Position numbers and translations under genes: made by a program. Positions 1 through 7,957 of a stretch of DNA of 35,804 bases are shown in pieces (position 1 is the stretch's first letter; every line of letters begins with the position of its first letter). The stretch is from Gammaproteobacteria bacterium 13_2_20CM_66_19. Its GTDB lineage: Bacteria; Pseudomonadota; Gammaproteobacteria; Steroidobacterales; Steroidobacteraceae. The stretch spans positions 1-35,804 of the forward strand of contig MNCZ01000049.1 in assembly GCA_001914695.1 (NCBI GenBank), read 5' to 3'. Under the pieces are notes generated by a model. The model was not told the DNA's origin. It ran no database searches and saw only the letters and a program-made list of their open reading frames with translations.

Positions 1-840
1 GAACGCGGGATTGAGCTCGACGACATCGAGCGACCCCAGCCGCCGCGTGTCGGCGATCATCTCCATGCACAGCTGCGCTTCCCGGTAGGTCGGACCTCCC
101 GGTACCCGGGTTCCGACTCCGGGCGCGATCTCGGGATCGAGGAAGTCGACGTCGAAGCTCACGTGCAGATGCGTGCCGCTGTCGAGCCCGGCGAGCGCCT
201 GCTCCATGGTCTGACGCATGCCCATCTCGTCGACGTAGCGCATGTCGAACACCTCGAGCCCCTGCTCGTGGAGGAAGCGCTTCTCGCCGGCATCGACGCT
301 GCGCACGCCGAGCTCGCGGACCCACGAGGGTTCGAGCGCCGGCGTGGCACCGCAGAGTCCGGTGAGCGCGGCCGGCCCGAAGCCGAACAGGCAGGCGAGC
401 GGCATGCCATGGACATTGCCGCTCGGGGAGAGCTCGCTCGTGTTGAAATCGGCATGCGCGTCGAGCCACAGCACCCGCAGCTTCCTGCCCTGCTCGCGGC
501 AATAGCGCGCGACCGCGCCGATCGAGCCGACACTGAGCGAATGATCGCCGCCGAGGAGCACCGGCAGCCGCTGCTGCTCGAGCTGCGCGTACACCGCCTC
601 GTGCACCAGCTGGTTCCAGCGCACCACCTCCGGCAGATGCCGGTAGCCGTCTTCGGGCGGCTGCCAGGGGTTGCCGGGTCCGTTGAGGTTGCCGAGGTCG
701 AGGACCTCGAGCTCCCGCTCGCGCAGCGCCCGGGTGAGTCCCGCCACCCGCAGGGCTTCAGGGCCCATCGACGCGCCGCGATCCGCCGCGCCGACATCCG
801 TCGGCGCGCCGATGAGGGTCGCCACGCGCGTGCTGCTCAC
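1..840 (-). CDS. rocF: arginase, 3' end beyond the window
   Basis: Hydrolyses L-arginine to ornithine and urea in the cytoplasm (ureohydrolase family). The minus-strand frame from GTG at 840 reads open to base 1, giving 280 residues. Metal-binding motifs are in order: GGDHS at about residues 97-101, WLDAHADFNT at about 125-134, GNVHGMP at about 141-147, SFDVDFLDP near residue 228, and DVVELNP at the window edge. These supply the His/Asp ligands of the binuclear Mn site. Arginases are usually about 300 residues, so only a short C-terminal tail is missing. The GTG start overlaps the ornithine cyclodeaminase stop (GTGA, 837-840), so the two are probably translationally coupled. Together they convert arginine to ornithine and then proline. 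Agmatinase is the main alternative, but the arginase-type GNVHGMP and DVVELNP motifs favour arginase. Confidence 0.93.
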   Translation of the reverse strand, partial: MSSTRVATLIGAPTDVGAADRGASMGPEALRVAGLTRALRERELEVLDLGNLNGPGNPWQPPEDGYRHLPEVVRWNQLVHEAVYAQLEQQRLPVLLGGDHSLSVGSIGAVARYCREQGRKLRVLWLDAHADFNTSELSPSGNVHGMPLACLFGFGPAALTGLCGATPALEPSWVRELGVRSVDAGEKRFLHEQGLEVFDMRYVDEMGMRQTMEQALAGLDSGTHLHVSFDVDFLDPEIAPGVGTRVPGGPTYREAQLCMEMIADTRRLGSLDVVELNPAF

Positions 841-1913
841 GCTGCCACTCCGCGCTGAGCGGCGAACGGCTCCAGCTCGCCCGCGAGGACGCCGAAGAGA
901 TCCTTCGGGTCCTCCAGGTCCGGCAGCAGATCGATCTGCTGCTCCCCGCCGCGCTCCTCATGGTGGATACGCAGCAGGTAGCGCAGCGCCGAGAAGTCCT
1001 CCAGCGCGAATCCCACCGAGTCGAAGATCGTCACCTCGCGATCGCCCGCGCGCCCGGGCGCGCGGCCCGCGAGGACCTGCGCGAGCTCGATGACGGGGAA
1101 GTCGGCGGGCATCTGCTGGATCTCGCCCTCGATGCGCGTCTGCGGCCCGTACTCCACCACCACCCGCACGTCCGCACGCGACAGGATGTCGGGATGGAGC
1201 TCGGTCTTGCCAGGACAATCGCCGCCCACGGCGTTCACGTGCACGCCGCCGGTGATCATCTCCGGCGTGAGGATCGTGGCATTGCGCTTGTCGGCCGTCA
1301 CCGTCGTGATGATGTCGGCGCCCTGCACGGCCGCCGCGCTCGAGGCGCAGCGCACCACCTCGAGATCCGAGAGGGCGAGCCGCGCGAGATTCCGCTCGAG
1401 CTTGTCGGTGGCCCCGGCGTCGGTGTCGTAGAGGCGCAGCCCGCGGATGCCGAGCAGAGAATGGAACGCGATGGCCTGGAATTCGCTCTGTGCGCCGTTG
1501 CCGATGAGCGCCATGACGCGGCTGTCGGCGCGCGCCATGCGCCGCGCGGCGAGCGCCGAGGTGGCGGCGGTGCGCAGCGCCGTCGTGAGCGTCAGCTCCG
1601 AGAGCAGCAGCGGGTAGCCGGTGTGAACATCGGCGAGCACGCCGAAGGCGGTCACCGTGAGCAATCCCACCGCCGTGTTCTTCGGGTGGCCGTTCACGTA
1701 CTTGAAGGCGTAGAGCCGCCCGTCGGATGCCGGCATGAGCTCGATCACCCCGACGGTCGAGTGCGTCGCGTGGCGCGCGGACTTGTCGAACTCGTTCCAG
1801 CGCAGAAAATCCGCCTCGATCTCGGAGGTGAGCTCCTCGATGAAGCGAGCCGCTCCGCGGCGCGCGACGAGCTGCCGAATGCGCTCGATACCGATGTAGT
1901 CGACCATGGTCAT
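837..1913 (-). CDS. ocd: ornithine cyclodeaminase
   Basis: 358 residues of the ornithine cyclodeaminase/mu-crystallin family, which converts L-ornithine to L-proline plus ammonia using bound NAD. The dinucleotide-binding motif ALIGNGAQSEFQ lies near residue 137, followed by the Rossmann segments LRLYDTDAG and GADIITTVTAD. The family signature ATHSTVGVIELMP is near the N-terminus and VNAVGGDCPGKTEL near residue 230. The start is ATG at 1913; a second in-frame ATG lies two codons later. The stop overlaps the downstream arginase GTG. It is divergent from the Lrp-type regulator at 2083, which is the obvious candidate controller. The GGDCPGKTEL form is typical of true ornithine cyclodeaminases rather than alanine dehydrogenase-like relatives. 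Substrate assignment rests on that and on the arginase next door. Confidence 0.93.
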   Translation of the reverse strand: MTMVDYIGIERIRQLVARRGAARFIEELTSEIEADFLRWNEFDKSARHATHSTVGVIELMPASDGRLYAFKYVNGHPKNTAVGLLTVTAFGVLADVHTGYPLLLSELTLTTALRTAATSALAARRMARADSRVMALIGNGAQSEFQAIAFHSLLGIRGLRLYDTDAGATDKLERNLARLALSDLEVVRCASSAAAVQGADIITTVTADKRNATILTPEMITGGVHVNAVGGDCPGKTELHPDILSRADVRVVVEYGPQTRIEGEIQQMPADFPVIELAQVLAGRAPGRAGDREVTIFDSVGFALEDFSALRYLLRIHHEERGGEQQIDLLPDLEDPKDLFGVLAGELEPFAAQRGVAA

Positions 1914-2002
1914 GTCTCCAGCCGGAGCGCCGGGGCTCGCGGGTCCCCCGGGCGCGTCACCATGGTCGGACGGCCCACAACCAAAATAAAGCCAAAAACC
2001 TG

Positions 2003-2031
2003 TTCATAAGTTGCATAGTATTGATCATAAT
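2003..2031 (+). promoter_or_regulatory. candidate promoter for the Lrp-type regulator, with TCATAA repeats
   Basis: The plus strand reads TTCATA (2003-2008), a 17-base spacer, then CATAAT (2026-2031), a plausible sigma-70 promoter facing the regulator. The hexamer TCATAA occurs at 2004-2009 and 2025-2030, exactly 21 bases (two helical turns) apart, as would suit a multimeric DNA-binding protein. It overlaps the candidate opposite-strand promoter, so one bound regulator could affect both directions. This is inference from spacing alone. Confidence 0.35.
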
Positions 2032-2042
2032 GTCAGAGGCAA
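2015..2042 (-). promoter_or_regulatory. candidate promoter for ocd-arginase
   Basis: In the AT-rich island between the divergent genes, the minus strand reads TTGCCT (2042-2037), a 16-base spacer, then TACTAT (2020-2015). This resembles a sigma-70 promoter facing ocd. It would give a leader of about 95 bases. Prediction by eye only. Confidence 0.35.
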
Positions 2043-2061
2043 TTGACGTTTTGATAAGCAC

Positions 2062-2079
2062 CTCACCCGAGGAGGTGAG
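2062..2079 (+). promoter_or_regulatory. hairpin covering the regulator's ribosome-binding site
   Basis: CTCACC (2062-2067) and GGTGAG (2074-2079) are perfect complements with a 6-base loop. The very strong Shine-Dalgarno GGAGGTGA (2071-2078) sits in the loop and 3' arm, just before the ATG at 2083. The stem could limit translation. An alternative pairing, CACCTC with GAGGTG, uses the same region. Confidence 0.4.
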
Positions 2080-2082
2080 TCC

Positions 2083-2505
2083 ATGGACGACACCGATCGC
2101 CAGCTGATCGGCCTGCTGCGCAACGACGCCCGCGCCTCGGTGGCCTCGCTCGCCAAGGCCCTGCGGGTCGCGCGCGGCACGGTCCAGAACCGCATGGCGC
2201 GCCTCGCCGCCAACGGCACGATCCTCGGCTACACGGTGCGGCTGAAGCCCGACGTCGAGGAGCCGCGCATGCGCGCGTTCATGACCGTCGCCGTCGAAGG
2301 CAATCAGGTGGACGCGGTGATCAAGGCGCTGCGCGGCGATCCGTCGGTCGCGGCGCTCTACAGCACCAACGGCCGCTGGGACATCGTCGCGGAGCTGCGC
2401 GCCGACAGCCTCGAGGCCTTCGACCGCGCGCTCGCGCGCATCCGCCTGATCGAAGGGATTTCACAGACCGAAACCAGCCTGCTGCTGTCGTCGTTCAAGT
2501 TCTGA
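2083..2505 (+). CDS. Lrp/AsnC family transcriptional regulator
   Basis: 140 residues, the usual length of a single-unit Lrp/AsnC protein. The N-terminal AsnC-type helix-turn-helix spans about residues 1-50 (DDTDRQLIGLLRNDARAS, then SLAKALRVARGTVQNRMARL). The C-terminal RAM ligand-binding/oligomerisation domain covers about 65-135 and includes GRWDIVAEL and IRLIEGISQTETSLLL. The start is fixed by GGAGGTGA six bases upstream. It is divergent from ornithine cyclodeaminase and arginase, the arrangement typical of a local regulator responding to arginine, ornithine or proline. The ligand is inferred from that context, not visible in the sequence. The gene is followed after 35 bases by a small unknown gene on the same strand. 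Confidence 0.93.
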   Translation: MDDTDRQLIGLLRNDARASVASLAKALRVARGTVQNRMARLAANGTILGYTVRLKPDVEEPRMRAFMTVAVEGNQVDAVIKALRGDPSVAALYSTNGRWDIVAELRADSLEAFDRALARIRLIEGISQTETSLLLSSFKF

Positions 2506-2540
2506 TAGCCTGCCGGGCTTTAGGGAGCTGCGGAGGCTGA

Positions 2541-2885
2541 ATGCCGTTTGTCAGGCTCGCCGAGCGTCGTTACGCGCGTCACGCGAGCCGCCAGCTGCTC
2601 GATCTTTTCTGGCTCGAGCAACGCGAGCACCCTGAGCTGAACGGTCGGTCGCTGTACCAGGCCGTGGTGGCGCGGCGTCTCGGACCGGAAGCCGCGCGCG
2701 CGGCCGAGGTGATCCGGCGCGCGGAGGAAAGCTTCACCGATTGGCCGGTGGAGCGGGAGCTCCGATTCCGTCACGTGGTCCACTACCAGATCTTCGACGA
2801 GTACACCCGCCGGGCCACCGCCCGCCAGGGCACCCGGACCAACATCGGCGCGATGGTGGCGCGCATCATTCCCGAGGAGCTCTGA
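2541..2885 (+). CDS. small uncharacterised protein
   Basis: 114 residues, not recognised. The predicted protein is soluble, rich in Arg, Glu and Ala, with no signal peptide or membrane segment, and probably mostly helical. A GGAGG at 2532-2536 lies four bases before the ATG, which supports translation. It begins 35 bases after the Lrp-type regulator and may share its transcript. It converges on the thiolase, with its stop 35 bases from the thiolase stop. The aromatic-rich segment RFRHVVHYQIFDEYTRR in the second half is the most distinctive part. No function is proposed. Confidence 0.65.
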   Translation: MPFVRLAERRYARHASRQLLDLFWLEQREHPELNGRSLYQAVVARRLGPEAARAAEVIRRAEESFTDWPVERELRFRHVVHYQIFDEYTRRATARQGTRTNIGAMVARIIPEEL

Positions 2886-2920
2886 GGCTCCTCCCCCGTC
2901 CACCGGCGGCAAGCGGCCCC

Positions 2921-4078
2921 TCAGGCGAGCCTCTCGATGATGGTCACGTTCGCCTGGCCGCCGCCTTCGCACATGGTCTGCAGGCCGTAGCGAGCTCCGC
3001 GCCGCTCGAGCTCGTGCAGGAGCGAGGTCATGAGCCGCGCGCCCGTCGCCCCGATCGGATGACCGAGAGCGATCGCGCCGCCGTTGACGTTGACCCGCCC
3101 GAGGTCGGCGTCGAGCTCGCGCTGCCAGGCGAGCACCACCGAGGCAAAGGCTTCGTTGATCTCGAAGAGATCGATGTTGCCGAGCTTCAGTCCGCTCCTC
3201 GCCAGTGCTTGCCTCGTGGCGGGAATCGGCGCGGTCAGCATCCAGATGGGATCCGCGCCCCTCACCGAGAGGTGGTGAATGCGCGCCCGGGGCTCGAGCT
3301 CGAAGCGCTCTACCGCGCTTTCAGAGGCGATCAGCACAGCGGCCGCCGCATCGGCGATCTGGCTGGAGACGGCCGCCGTGATGCGGCCGCCGGGCGTGAG
3401 CGGCTCGAGCGTCGCCATCTTCTCGAGCGTCGTGCCGAGGCGCGGCGTCTCGTCCTGCTCGAGGCCGCCGATGGCTGCGATCTCGCGCCTGAAGAAGCCG
3501 CCCCCGATGGCCTCCAGCGCGCGGCGGTGGCTCTCCAGCGCGTACTCCTCCATCTCCCGGCGGCTGATGTTCCATTTCGCGGCGATCATTTCCGCGGCGC
3601 GGAACTGCGACACCTCCTCGGTGCCGTAGCGCTCGCGCCAGCCGCGAGAGCCGCTGAAGGGGTCCGGGTGACCGAATGAGCGCCCGGCCGTCATCGCCGC
3701 CCCGAGGGGAATCTGGTTCATGGTCTGCACGCCGCCGGCGATCACGAGGTCCTGAGTCCCGCTCATGACGGCCTGCGCCGCAAAGTGCACGGCCTGCTGC
3801 GACGAGCCGCATTGCCGGTCCACGGTGATGCCTGGAACCTCCTCGGGCAGGCCCGCCGCGAGCCAGCAGCTGCGCGCCACGTCGCCGGCCATGGGACCGA
3901 TCTGATCGATGCAGCCGAAGATGACGTCGTCAACCCGAGCCGGATCGACCCCCGTGCGCTCGATGAGCGCGCGGAGGACGTGTGCGCCGAGGTCCGCCGC
4001 GTGCACTCCCGCGAGGCTCCCCTTCTTTCTGCCGGTCGGCGTGCGCACCGCGCCGATGATGTAGGCCTGCGGGCTCAT
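2921..4078 (-). CDS. acetyl-CoA C-acyltransferase (thiolase)
   Basis: 385 residues, a full-length type II thiolase. The nucleophilic cysteine is Cys90 in [16 protein letters not shown], the [16 protein letters not shown] loop carrying the catalytic His, and the second catalytic Cys in TMCEGGG near residue 370 are all present. The enzyme should cleave 3-ketoacyl-CoA with CoA or condense acetyl-CoA units. By eye it resembles the FadA5-like and acetyl-CoA acetyltransferase groups more than FadA of the FadBA complex, but its chain-length preference cannot be read from sequence. The chosen start is ATG at 4078, which overlaps the cysQ stop (ATGA); the upstream in-frame extension reads through cysQ and is not used. 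Its coupling to a sulfate-activation operon is unusual because no other beta-oxidation gene is nearby. Confidence 0.93.
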   Translation of the reverse strand: MSPQAYIIGAVRTPTGRKKGSLAGVHAADLGAHVLRALIERTGVDPARVDDVIFGCIDQIGPMAGDVARSCWLAAGLPEEVPGITVDRQCGSSQQAVHFAAQAVMSGTQDLVIAGGVQTMNQIPLGAAMTAGRSFGHPDPFSGSRGWRERYGTEEVSQFRAAEMIAAKWNISRREMEEYALESHRRALEAIGGGFFRREIAAIGGLEQDETPRLGTTLEKMATLEPLTPGGRITAAVSSQIADAAAAVLIASESAVERFELEPRARIHHLSVRGADPIWMLTAPIPATRQALARSGLKLGNIDLFEINEAFASVVLAWQRELDADLGRVNVNGGAIALGHPIGATGARLMTSLLHELERRGARYGLQTMCEGGGQANVTIIERLA

Positions 4079-4887
4079 GGCACGGGCTCGAGCAGAGCCA
4101 GCCAGTCCCGATCGCGAGGACCGAAGGCGACGAAGGAGGGGTTCAGCAGCGCCTCGCGCGTGTTGTACTCGAGGGGCGCGCCGTCCAGGCGGCAGACGGT
4201 ACCGCCGGCGGCCGTGACCACCGCATGCGCGGCCGCAGTGTCCCACTCGCTGGTCGGGGAGAGACGCGGGTAGACGTCCGCCCCACCCTCGGCGATGAGG
4301 CAGAACTTCAGTGCGCTGCCGAGGGGGAGCAGCTCGTGCGGACCAACGCGTGCGAGGAACGCATCGAGCGAGTCCCCGCGGTGCGAGCGGCTGCCTGCCA
4401 CGCGCAGCGGCGCGCCGGTCCGCTCGGCCACATGAATCGGCTCAGGCTCCCCGCCCCCCCTCTGCCGCCACGCGCCCGTCCCCGGGAGCCCCCGGTAGCT
4501 CGTGTCGGTCACCGGGACGTGCACCACGCCGAGCGAGGGCGCGTGCCCTTCGATGAGGGCGATGTTCACGGTGAACTCGCCGTTGCGGGAGAGGAACTCC
4601 CGCGTGCCGTCGAGCGGATCCACCAGCCAGTAGCGCCCCCAGAGCGAGCGCTGCGCGAAGGGCGTGTGCACCGATTCCTCGGAGAGCACCGGCACGTCGG
4701 GCGCGAGCTCGCGCAGCGCGTCGACGATCAGGCGGTGCGCGCGTACATCCGCCGCGGTGAGCGGCGAGGCATCGGCTTTTGCCGTCGCGGCGAGCTCGCC
4801 GCCCGCATACACCTCGAGAATCTCGCCGCTCGCGCGCCGGGCGATCCCGGCCACGCGGGCGAGCAGCTGCGGCGAGGCTGCGATCAC
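4075..4887 (-). CDS. cysQ: 3'(2'),5'-bisphosphate nucleotidase CysQ
   Basis: 270 residues of the inositol monophosphatase-like, lithium-sensitive phosphatase family. It removes the 3'-phosphate from PAP, and possibly PAPS, so preventing build-up of the by-product of PAPS reduction. The first metal-site glutamates are in VLSEES; the metal motif is [11 protein letters not shown]; the C-terminal motif [17 protein letters not shown] is present. The start is GTG at 4887, overlapping the cysNC stop (GTGA, 4884-4887). In-frame codons further upstream lie inside cysNC. Its own stop overlaps the thiolase ATG. Position directly after cysD-cysNC supports the CysQ assignment over a plain inositol monophosphatase. 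Confidence 0.93.
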   Translation of the reverse strand: MIAASPQLLARVAGIARRASGEILEVYAGGELAATAKADASPLTAADVRAHRLIVDALRELAPDVPVLSEESVHTPFAQRSLWGRYWLVDPLDGTREFLSRNGEFTVNIALIEGHAPSLGVVHVPVTDTSYRGLPGTGAWRQRGGGEPEPIHVAERTGAPLRVAGSRSHRGDSLDAFLARVGPHELLPLGSALKFCLIAEGGADVYPRLSPTSEWDTAAAHAVVTAAGGTVCRLDGAPLEYNTREALLNPSFVAFGPRDRDWLALLEPVP

Positions 4888-6791
4888 GCGGGGCCCGTCA
4901 CTTTGAGGGCCATAAGGCGCGCAACGATGCGCTCGGCGGCCGCGTCCGGATCGAGCCGCATCGTCTCGATGTGGATCTCCGGGCTCTCGGGCGGCTCGTA
5001 GGGCGAATCGATGCCGGTGAAGTTCTTGATCTCCCCGCGCCGCGCCTTGCGGTACAGCCCCTTGACGTCGCGTCGCTCGGCCTCTGCGAGCGGCGTGTCG
5101 ATGAACACCTCGAAGAACTCCCCCGGCGCAAACAGCGCCCGCGCCATGCGCCGCTCGGAGCGGAACGGGGAGATGAAGGACACCAGTACGATCAGGCCCG
5201 CATCCAACATCAGCTTCGACACTTCCGCGACGCGGCGGATATTCTCGACGCGGTCCTGCGCGGTGAAGCCCAGGTCCTTGTTGAGGCCGTGGCGGACGTT
5301 GTCGCCGTCGAGCAGGTAGGTGTGCCGGCCGGAGGCGGTGAGGCGCTTCTCGACCAGATTGGCGATGGTGGACTTGCCGGCGCCCGAGAGTCCCGTGAGC
5401 CACAGCACGCAGGCTCTCTGTCCCTTCTGCCGCGAGCGTGTCTGCTTGTCAACGTCCACCGCCTGCCAGTGCAGGTTCTGTGAGCGGCGCAGCGCGAAGT
5501 GGATCAGCCCGGCGCCGACGGTGTTGTTGGTGAGGCGGTCGATGAGGATGAAGCCGCCGAGCGCGCGATTCTCGCGGTAGGGCTCGAACGGGATCGACCG
5601 GTCGAGCTCGAGCTCGCACACGCCGATGTCGTTGAGCTCGAGCCGCTCGGCGGCGGTGTGCTCGAGCGTGTTGACGTTGATCTTGTGCTTGAGCGGGCTG
5701 ACGGTCGCCGATACCGTGCGCGCGCCCGCCTTCATCAGGTAGGCGCGCCCCTGGAGCATCGGCTCATCGTGCAGCCAGACGATGGTCGCCTCGAACTGAT
5801 CGGCCACCTGCGGGGGCGAGTCGGCGGCGGCGATGAGATCGCCGCGCGCGACGTCGAGCTCGGCATCGAGCGTGAGGGTCACCGACTGCCCGGCGGTGGC
5901 GGCCTCGAGGTCCCCGCCGGCCGTCACGACGCGCGCCACGCGGGCTTCGCGCCCCGATGGCAGCACGCGGACGCGGTCGCCCGGCCGCACGGTGCCGCTC
6001 ACGATCTGCCCGGCGAAGCCGCGGAAGTCGGCGTTCGGCCGGTTGACCCACTGCACCGGCATCCGCAGCGCCGCCCCGGCATCGTCGGTGCGCACTGCGA
6101 CGCGCTCCAGGTGCTCGATGAGGGTCGGCCCCTGGTACCAGGGCATGTTCGGTCCGCGGGAGATGATGTTGTCGCCGTGCACTGCGCTCAGCGGGACAGG
6201 CGTGACGTCGGCGAGTCCGATGCCCGAGGCGAAGGTGCGGTAGTCGGCGAGGATCGCCTCGAAGGTGGTGCGCGAATAAGCCACCAGATCCATCTTGTTG
6301 ATCGCCAGCACTACGCGCGATATCCCGAGCAGCTGCACGAGGACGCTGTGGCGGCGCGTCTGGGTGAGCACTCCCTTGCGCGCATCGACCAGGATCACCG
6401 CCAGATCCGCCGTCGAGGCGCCGGTCACCATGTTGCGGGTGTACTGCTCGTGGCCCGGAGTGTCGGCGACGATGAACTTGCGCCGCTCGGTCTCGAAGAA
6501 GCGGTAGGCCACGTCGATCGTGATGCCCTGCTCGCGCTCGGCCGCGAGCCCGTCGACCAGCAGCGCGAAGTCGAGCTCGCCGCCGCGCGTGCCGACGCGC
6601 TTCGAGTCGAGCTCGAGCGCCGCGAGCTGGTCGTCGAGTATGAGCCTCGCTTCGTACAGCAGCCGCCCGATGAGGGTCGACTTGCCGTCGTCGACCGAGC
6701 CGCAGGTGATGAAGCGCAGCAGGCCCTTCTGCTCCTGCGCGCGCAGGTACTCGGCGGGATCGCGGGCGGCAAGCTCGGCGGGGCGCTCCAT
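4884..6791 (-). CDS. cysNC: bifunctional sulfate adenylyltransferase subunit 1 / APS kinase
   Basis: 635 residues, a CysN-CysC fusion. Residues 1 to about 435 are the elongation-factor-like GTPase CysN: P-loop GSVDDGKST, switch [14 protein letters not shown], base-recognition NKMDL, then beta-barrel domains. From about residue 440 comes the APS kinase CysC, with its P-loop GLSGAGKST near 467-475, [15 protein letters not shown], and FISPFRSER. CysN uses GTP hydrolysis to drive APS formation by CysD; CysC then phosphorylates APS to PAPS. The start is ATG at 6791, sharing one base with the cysD stop (TGATG). An upstream in-frame extension of 23 codons lies within cysD and is rejected. PAPS reductase and sulfite reductase genes are not in the window. 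Confidence 0.96.
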   Translation of the reverse strand: MERPAELAARDPAEYLRAQEQKGLLRFITCGSVDDGKSTLIGRLLYEARLILDDQLAALELDSKRVGTRGGELDFALLVDGLAAEREQGITIDVAYRFFETERRKFIVADTPGHEQYTRNMVTGASTADLAVILVDARKGVLTQTRRHSVLVQLLGISRVVLAINKMDLVAYSRTTFEAILADYRTFASGIGLADVTPVPLSAVHGDNIISRGPNMPWYQGPTLIEHLERVAVRTDDAGAALRMPVQWVNRPNADFRGFAGQIVSGTVRPGDRVRVLPSGREARVARVVTAGGDLEAATAGQSVTLTLDAELDVARGDLIAAADSPPQVADQFEATIVWLHDEPMLQGRAYLMKAGARTVSATVSPLKHKINVNTLEHTAAERLELNDIGVCELELDRSIPFEPYRENRALGGFILIDRLTNNTVGAGLIHFALRRSQNLHWQAVDVDKQTRSRQKGQRACVLWLTGLSGAGKSTIANLVEKRLTASGRHTYLLDGDNVRHGLNKDLGFTAQDRVENIRRVAEVSKLMLDAGLIVLVSFISPFRSERRMARALFAPGEFFEVFIDTPLAEAERRDVKGLYRKARRGEIKNFTGIDSPYEPPESPEIHIETMRLDPDAAAERIVARLMALKVTGPA

Positions 6792-7768
6792 CAGAAGTAA
6801 CCCTCCCGCTTCTTCCTCTCCATCGAGGCCGCGGCGTCGTGGTCGATGACGCGGCCGCATCTCTCGGAGCTCCTGCTGAGCAGCGTCTCGCGGATGATGG
6901 CGGACAGCGTATCCGCCTCGCTCTCGATGGCGGCGGTGAGCGGGTAGCAGCCGAGCGTGCGAAAGCGCACTCTTCTCGGCGCCGGCCGCTCGGTTGGCTC
7001 GAGCGGCATGCGCTCATCGTCCACCACGATGAGCGCCCCGCCGCGCTCGACCACCGGGCGCTCCGCCGCGAAGTACAGCGGCACGATCGGGATCTCCTCC
7101 CGCCAGATGTACAGCCACACATCGAGCTCGGTCCAGTTGGACAGCGGAAACACGCGCAGGCTCTCGCCCGGGCGCTTGCGGGTGTTGTAGAGCGCCCAGA
7201 GCTCCGGGCGCTGCTGCCGCGGGTCCCAGCGATGTCCGGCGGAGCGGAACGAGAAGATGCGCTCCTTGGCGCGGCTCTTTTCCTCGTCACGGCGCGCGCC
7301 GCCGAATGCTGCATCGAAGCCGTACTTGTCGAGCGCTTGGCGTAGCGCCTCGGTCTTCATGACGTCGGTGTACAGCTGGGAGCCGTGGGTGAAGGGGTTT
7401 ACGCCCGCGCGCAGCCCGTCCGCGTTCACGTGCACCAGCAGCTGCATGCCGAGCTCGCGCGCACGGCGGTCCCGGAACTCGTACATCGCGCGGAACTTCC
7501 AGGTGGTGTCCACGTGGAGCAGCGGGAAGGGCGGCACGGCCGGATAGAAGGCCTTCACCGCGAGATGCAGCATCACCGCGCTGTCCTTGCCGGCGGAATA
7601 GAGCATCACCGGCCGCTCACACCCCGCGACTACCTCGCGCAGGATGTGGATGCTCTCGGCCTCGAGCCGCTCGAGATGGCCGAGCGGGGCGACCCGCGCC
7701 AACTCGCGAGCCGCCGGCTCCCCGCCCGTAGCCGCCCGGGCGGCGGCGCCGGACTGATCAGTGGACAT
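6791..7768 (-). CDS. cysD: sulfate adenylyltransferase subunit 2
   Basis: About 325 residues of the PP-loop ATP pyrophosphatase family. It makes APS from ATP and sulfate together with CysN. Visible motifs are the PP-loop [16 protein letters not shown], the segment [16 protein letters not shown] before it, [19 protein letters not shown], and the C-terminal [11 protein letters not shown]...KREGYF. The ATG at 7768 is taken as start, though it has no good Shine-Dalgarno. TTG at 7777, in frame, lies 10 bases after an AGGAG and is an alternative. Either gives about 25 residues more at the N-terminus than the E. coli enzyme. A 12-codon ORF with a strong ribosome-binding site overlaps the start (see 7758-7796). 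First gene of the cysD-cysNC-cysQ-thiolase operon. Confidence 0.95.
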   Translation of the reverse strand: MSTDQSGAAARAATGGEPAARELARVAPLGHLERLEAESIHILREVVAGCERPVMLYSAGKDSAVMLHLAVKAFYPAVPPFPLLHVDTTWKFRAMYEFRDRRARELGMQLLVHVNADGLRAGVNPFTHGSQLYTDVMKTEALRQALDKYGFDAAFGGARRDEEKSRAKERIFSFRSAGHRWDPRQQRPELWALYNTRKRPGESLRVFPLSNWTELDVWLYIWREEIPIVPLYFAAERPVVERGGALIVVDDERMPLEPTERPAPRRVRFRTLGCYPLTAAIESEADTLSAIIRETLLSRSSERCGRVIDHDAAASMERKKREGYF

Positions 7769-7796
7769 GGCCGGCAATCGGGCGGGTCTCCTGCAT
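7758..7796 (-). CDS. possible 12-codon leader ORF overlapping the cysD start
   Basis: ATG at 7796 is preceded by GAGGAG with a 7-base spacer, the best ribosome-binding site near the cysD start. It encodes [12 protein letters not shown] and stops with TGA at 7760-7758, eleven bases past the A of the cysD ATG and in another frame. The arrangement would allow termination-reinitiation coupling into cysD. The peptide has no Cys or Met run to suggest attenuation by sulfur amino acids. Could equally be chance. Confidence 0.3.
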   Translation of the reverse strand: MQETRPIAGHVH

Positions 7797-7957
7797 GGCT
7801 GGGCTCCTCACTCCGGGACGGGGTTTATGGTACCGAAGACGGCAGGGCGTGGCCCCCAAACCCCCCGGGCGGCGGCGGCGGCCGCCCCGATACCCCGCTG
7901 ATGGTCGAGACCGGGCATGAAAAGCGCCCCCCGAGGATGGGACGGGTGAGCGCCAGA

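Noticed and set aside
159-858. Long ORFs on both strands over the arginase region
   Set aside because: They are shadows. The true frame starts with GTG at 840 and carries all arginase motifs.
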